Positions 4,953-5,239 of a stretch of 5,239 nt of DNA are shown here, in pieces. The position numbers were made by a program, and so were the translations under genes. The notes under the pieces are model-generated. The model did not search any database. It was not told the DNA's origin and saw only the letters and a program-made list of their open reading frames with translations. The first letter of the stretch is position 1. Every line of letters starts with the position of its first letter. This DNA is from DASSWG01 sp041689995 (GTDB taxonomy: Bacteria; Bacteroidota; Bacteroidia; Flavobacteriales; Flavobacteriaceae). The stretch covers positions 1 through 5,239 of the forward strand of contig JBDNFD010000014.1 of NCBI GenBank assembly GCA_041689995.1, in the 5' to 3' direction.

Positions 4953-5096
4953 GTGAATAAGTGAATAAGTGAATAAGTGAATGAGGGAATGAGGGAATGA
5001 GAGAATGAGAGAATGAGAGAATGAGTTAATGAGTGGAAGAGATAATGAGTTAATGAGTGGAAGAGGCAATGAGTTAATGAGTGGAAGAGGCAATGA
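4953..5096. repeat. Degenerate octamer tandem array, 18 units
   Basis: Eighteen consecutive 8-bp units stay in perfect phase. The array runs GTGAATAA x3, GTGAATGA, GGGAATGA x2, GAGAATGA x3 and GTTAATGA. The second half adopts a 24-bp higher-order unit: GTGGAAGA, a G-A/G-N-AATGA octamer, then GTTAATGA, ending GGCAATGA. Consensus is GNNAATGA. A further octamer GTTAATAA at 4941-4948 is out of phase by 4 bp. The array lies upstream of the gap promoter. The minus strand is open through it (Leu/Ile/Asn/Ser-rich peptide), but only because the unit carries TGA on the plus strand; I do not take it as a gene. Confidence 0.9.
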
Positions 5097-5134
5097 TCGA
5101 AGAAAAACGCCTCATCATTTAAACAATTAAACGC

Positions 5135-5158
5135 TTCACCAATTCACCGATTCACAAT
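5135..5158. repeat. Three octamers of a related word in inverse orientation
   Basis: TTCACCAA, TTCACCGA and TTCACAAT are three in-phase 8-bp units. On the other strand they read as NNGGTGAA/ATTGTGAA, i.e. a circular permutation of GTGAATNG. This is close to the GTGAATGA word of the flanking arrays but on the opposite strand. They lie in the spacer between the two 27-bp tails. Confidence 0.6.
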
Positions 5159-5162
5159 TAAA

Positions 5163-5218
5163 GTGAAAGAGTTAATGAGTGAAAGAGTGAATGAGTTAAT
5201 GAGAGAAAGAGTCAATGA
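5163..5218. repeat. Second octamer array, 7 units
   Basis: Seven in-phase octamers run GTGAAAGA, GTTAATGA, GTGAAAGA, GTGAATGA, GTTAATGA, GAGAAAGA and GTCAATGA, and then directly enter the second copy of the 27-bp tail. The words match those of the first array but use GTGAAAGA where the first uses GTGGAAGA. The two arrays are therefore diverged relatives rather than a recent exact duplication. Confidence 0.85.
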
Positions 5219-5239
5219 TTGAAGAAAAACGCCTCATCA

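Larger units (their letters stand above)
5091..5239. repeat. 122-bp-period composite repeat, running off the window
   Basis: The 27-bp sequences at 5091-5117 and 5213-5239 differ at a single base (C at 5098, T at 5220). Both contain GAAGAAAAACGCCTCATCA and both directly follow an octamer array ending in CAATGA. The pattern array, then 27-bp tail, then array, then tail suggests at least two copies of a longer unit. The second copy is cut by the window edge. Confidence 0.75.

Noticed and set aside
4875..5093. Minus-strand open frame of 72 codons through the octamer array (Leu/Ile/Asn/Ser-rich).
   Set aside because: It is open only because the octamer puts TGA on the other strand, it starts at TTG within the repeat, and it overlaps the gap promoter. 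The peptide is merely the translated repeat.
4953..5239. CRISPR-like array.
   Set aside because: The units are 8 bp and contiguous with no unique spacers. The 27-bp tail occurs only twice, at a 122-bp interval, and no cas gene is present.

Overview
The window looks like chromosomal DNA of a member of the Bacteroidota, most likely a flavobacterium. Three things point that way: promoters with the phylum-typical -7 box TAnnTTTG, start codons without a Shine-Dalgarno sequence, and long-form (482-residue) GAPDH plus TrmD protein sequences of flavobacterial type. All five confident genes lie on the minus strand.

Layout from left to right. Positions 1-157 hold only a stop-free frame cut by the window edge, possibly the tail of a plus-strand gene. 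A hairpin terminator (181-206) follows trmD (227-913), the tRNA m1G37 methyltransferase. Immediately upstream of trmD lies a gene for a secreted-then-anchored coiled-coil membrane protein (943-1542), probably co-transcribed with it from a promoter near 1650. Next comes an AT-rich two-gene toxin-antitoxin module: an AbiEii-family nucleotidyltransferase toxin (1743-2384), preceded 5 nt upstream by a helix-turn-helix antitoxin (2390-2899). This antitoxin carries a C-terminal domain resembling DUF6922, the domain that usually stands alone beside such toxins in Bacteroidota. The module has its own textbook promoter (TTTG-N20-TACTTTTG) and a palindrome at the antitoxin start codon.

From 2948 to 3301 no gene is evident. 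This stretch holds palindromic repeats, a short octamer tract and possible coding relics. A strong terminator (3306-3333) follows gap (3372-4820), the long-form glyceraldehyde-3-phosphate dehydrogenase. Upstream of the gap promoter the right end (about 4941-5239) is a composite repeat. It has an 18-copy in-phase degenerate octamer array, three octamers of a related word in inverse orientation, a second seven-copy array, and a 27-bp sequence repeated at a 122-bp interval that runs into the window edge.

trmD and gap are core genes. The toxin-antitoxin pair looks like a later arrival, because hand-counted stretches in it are 22-25% GC against 47-50% in comparable stretches of trmD and gap. The most interesting points are the fused antitoxin architecture and the octamer-based repeat system.
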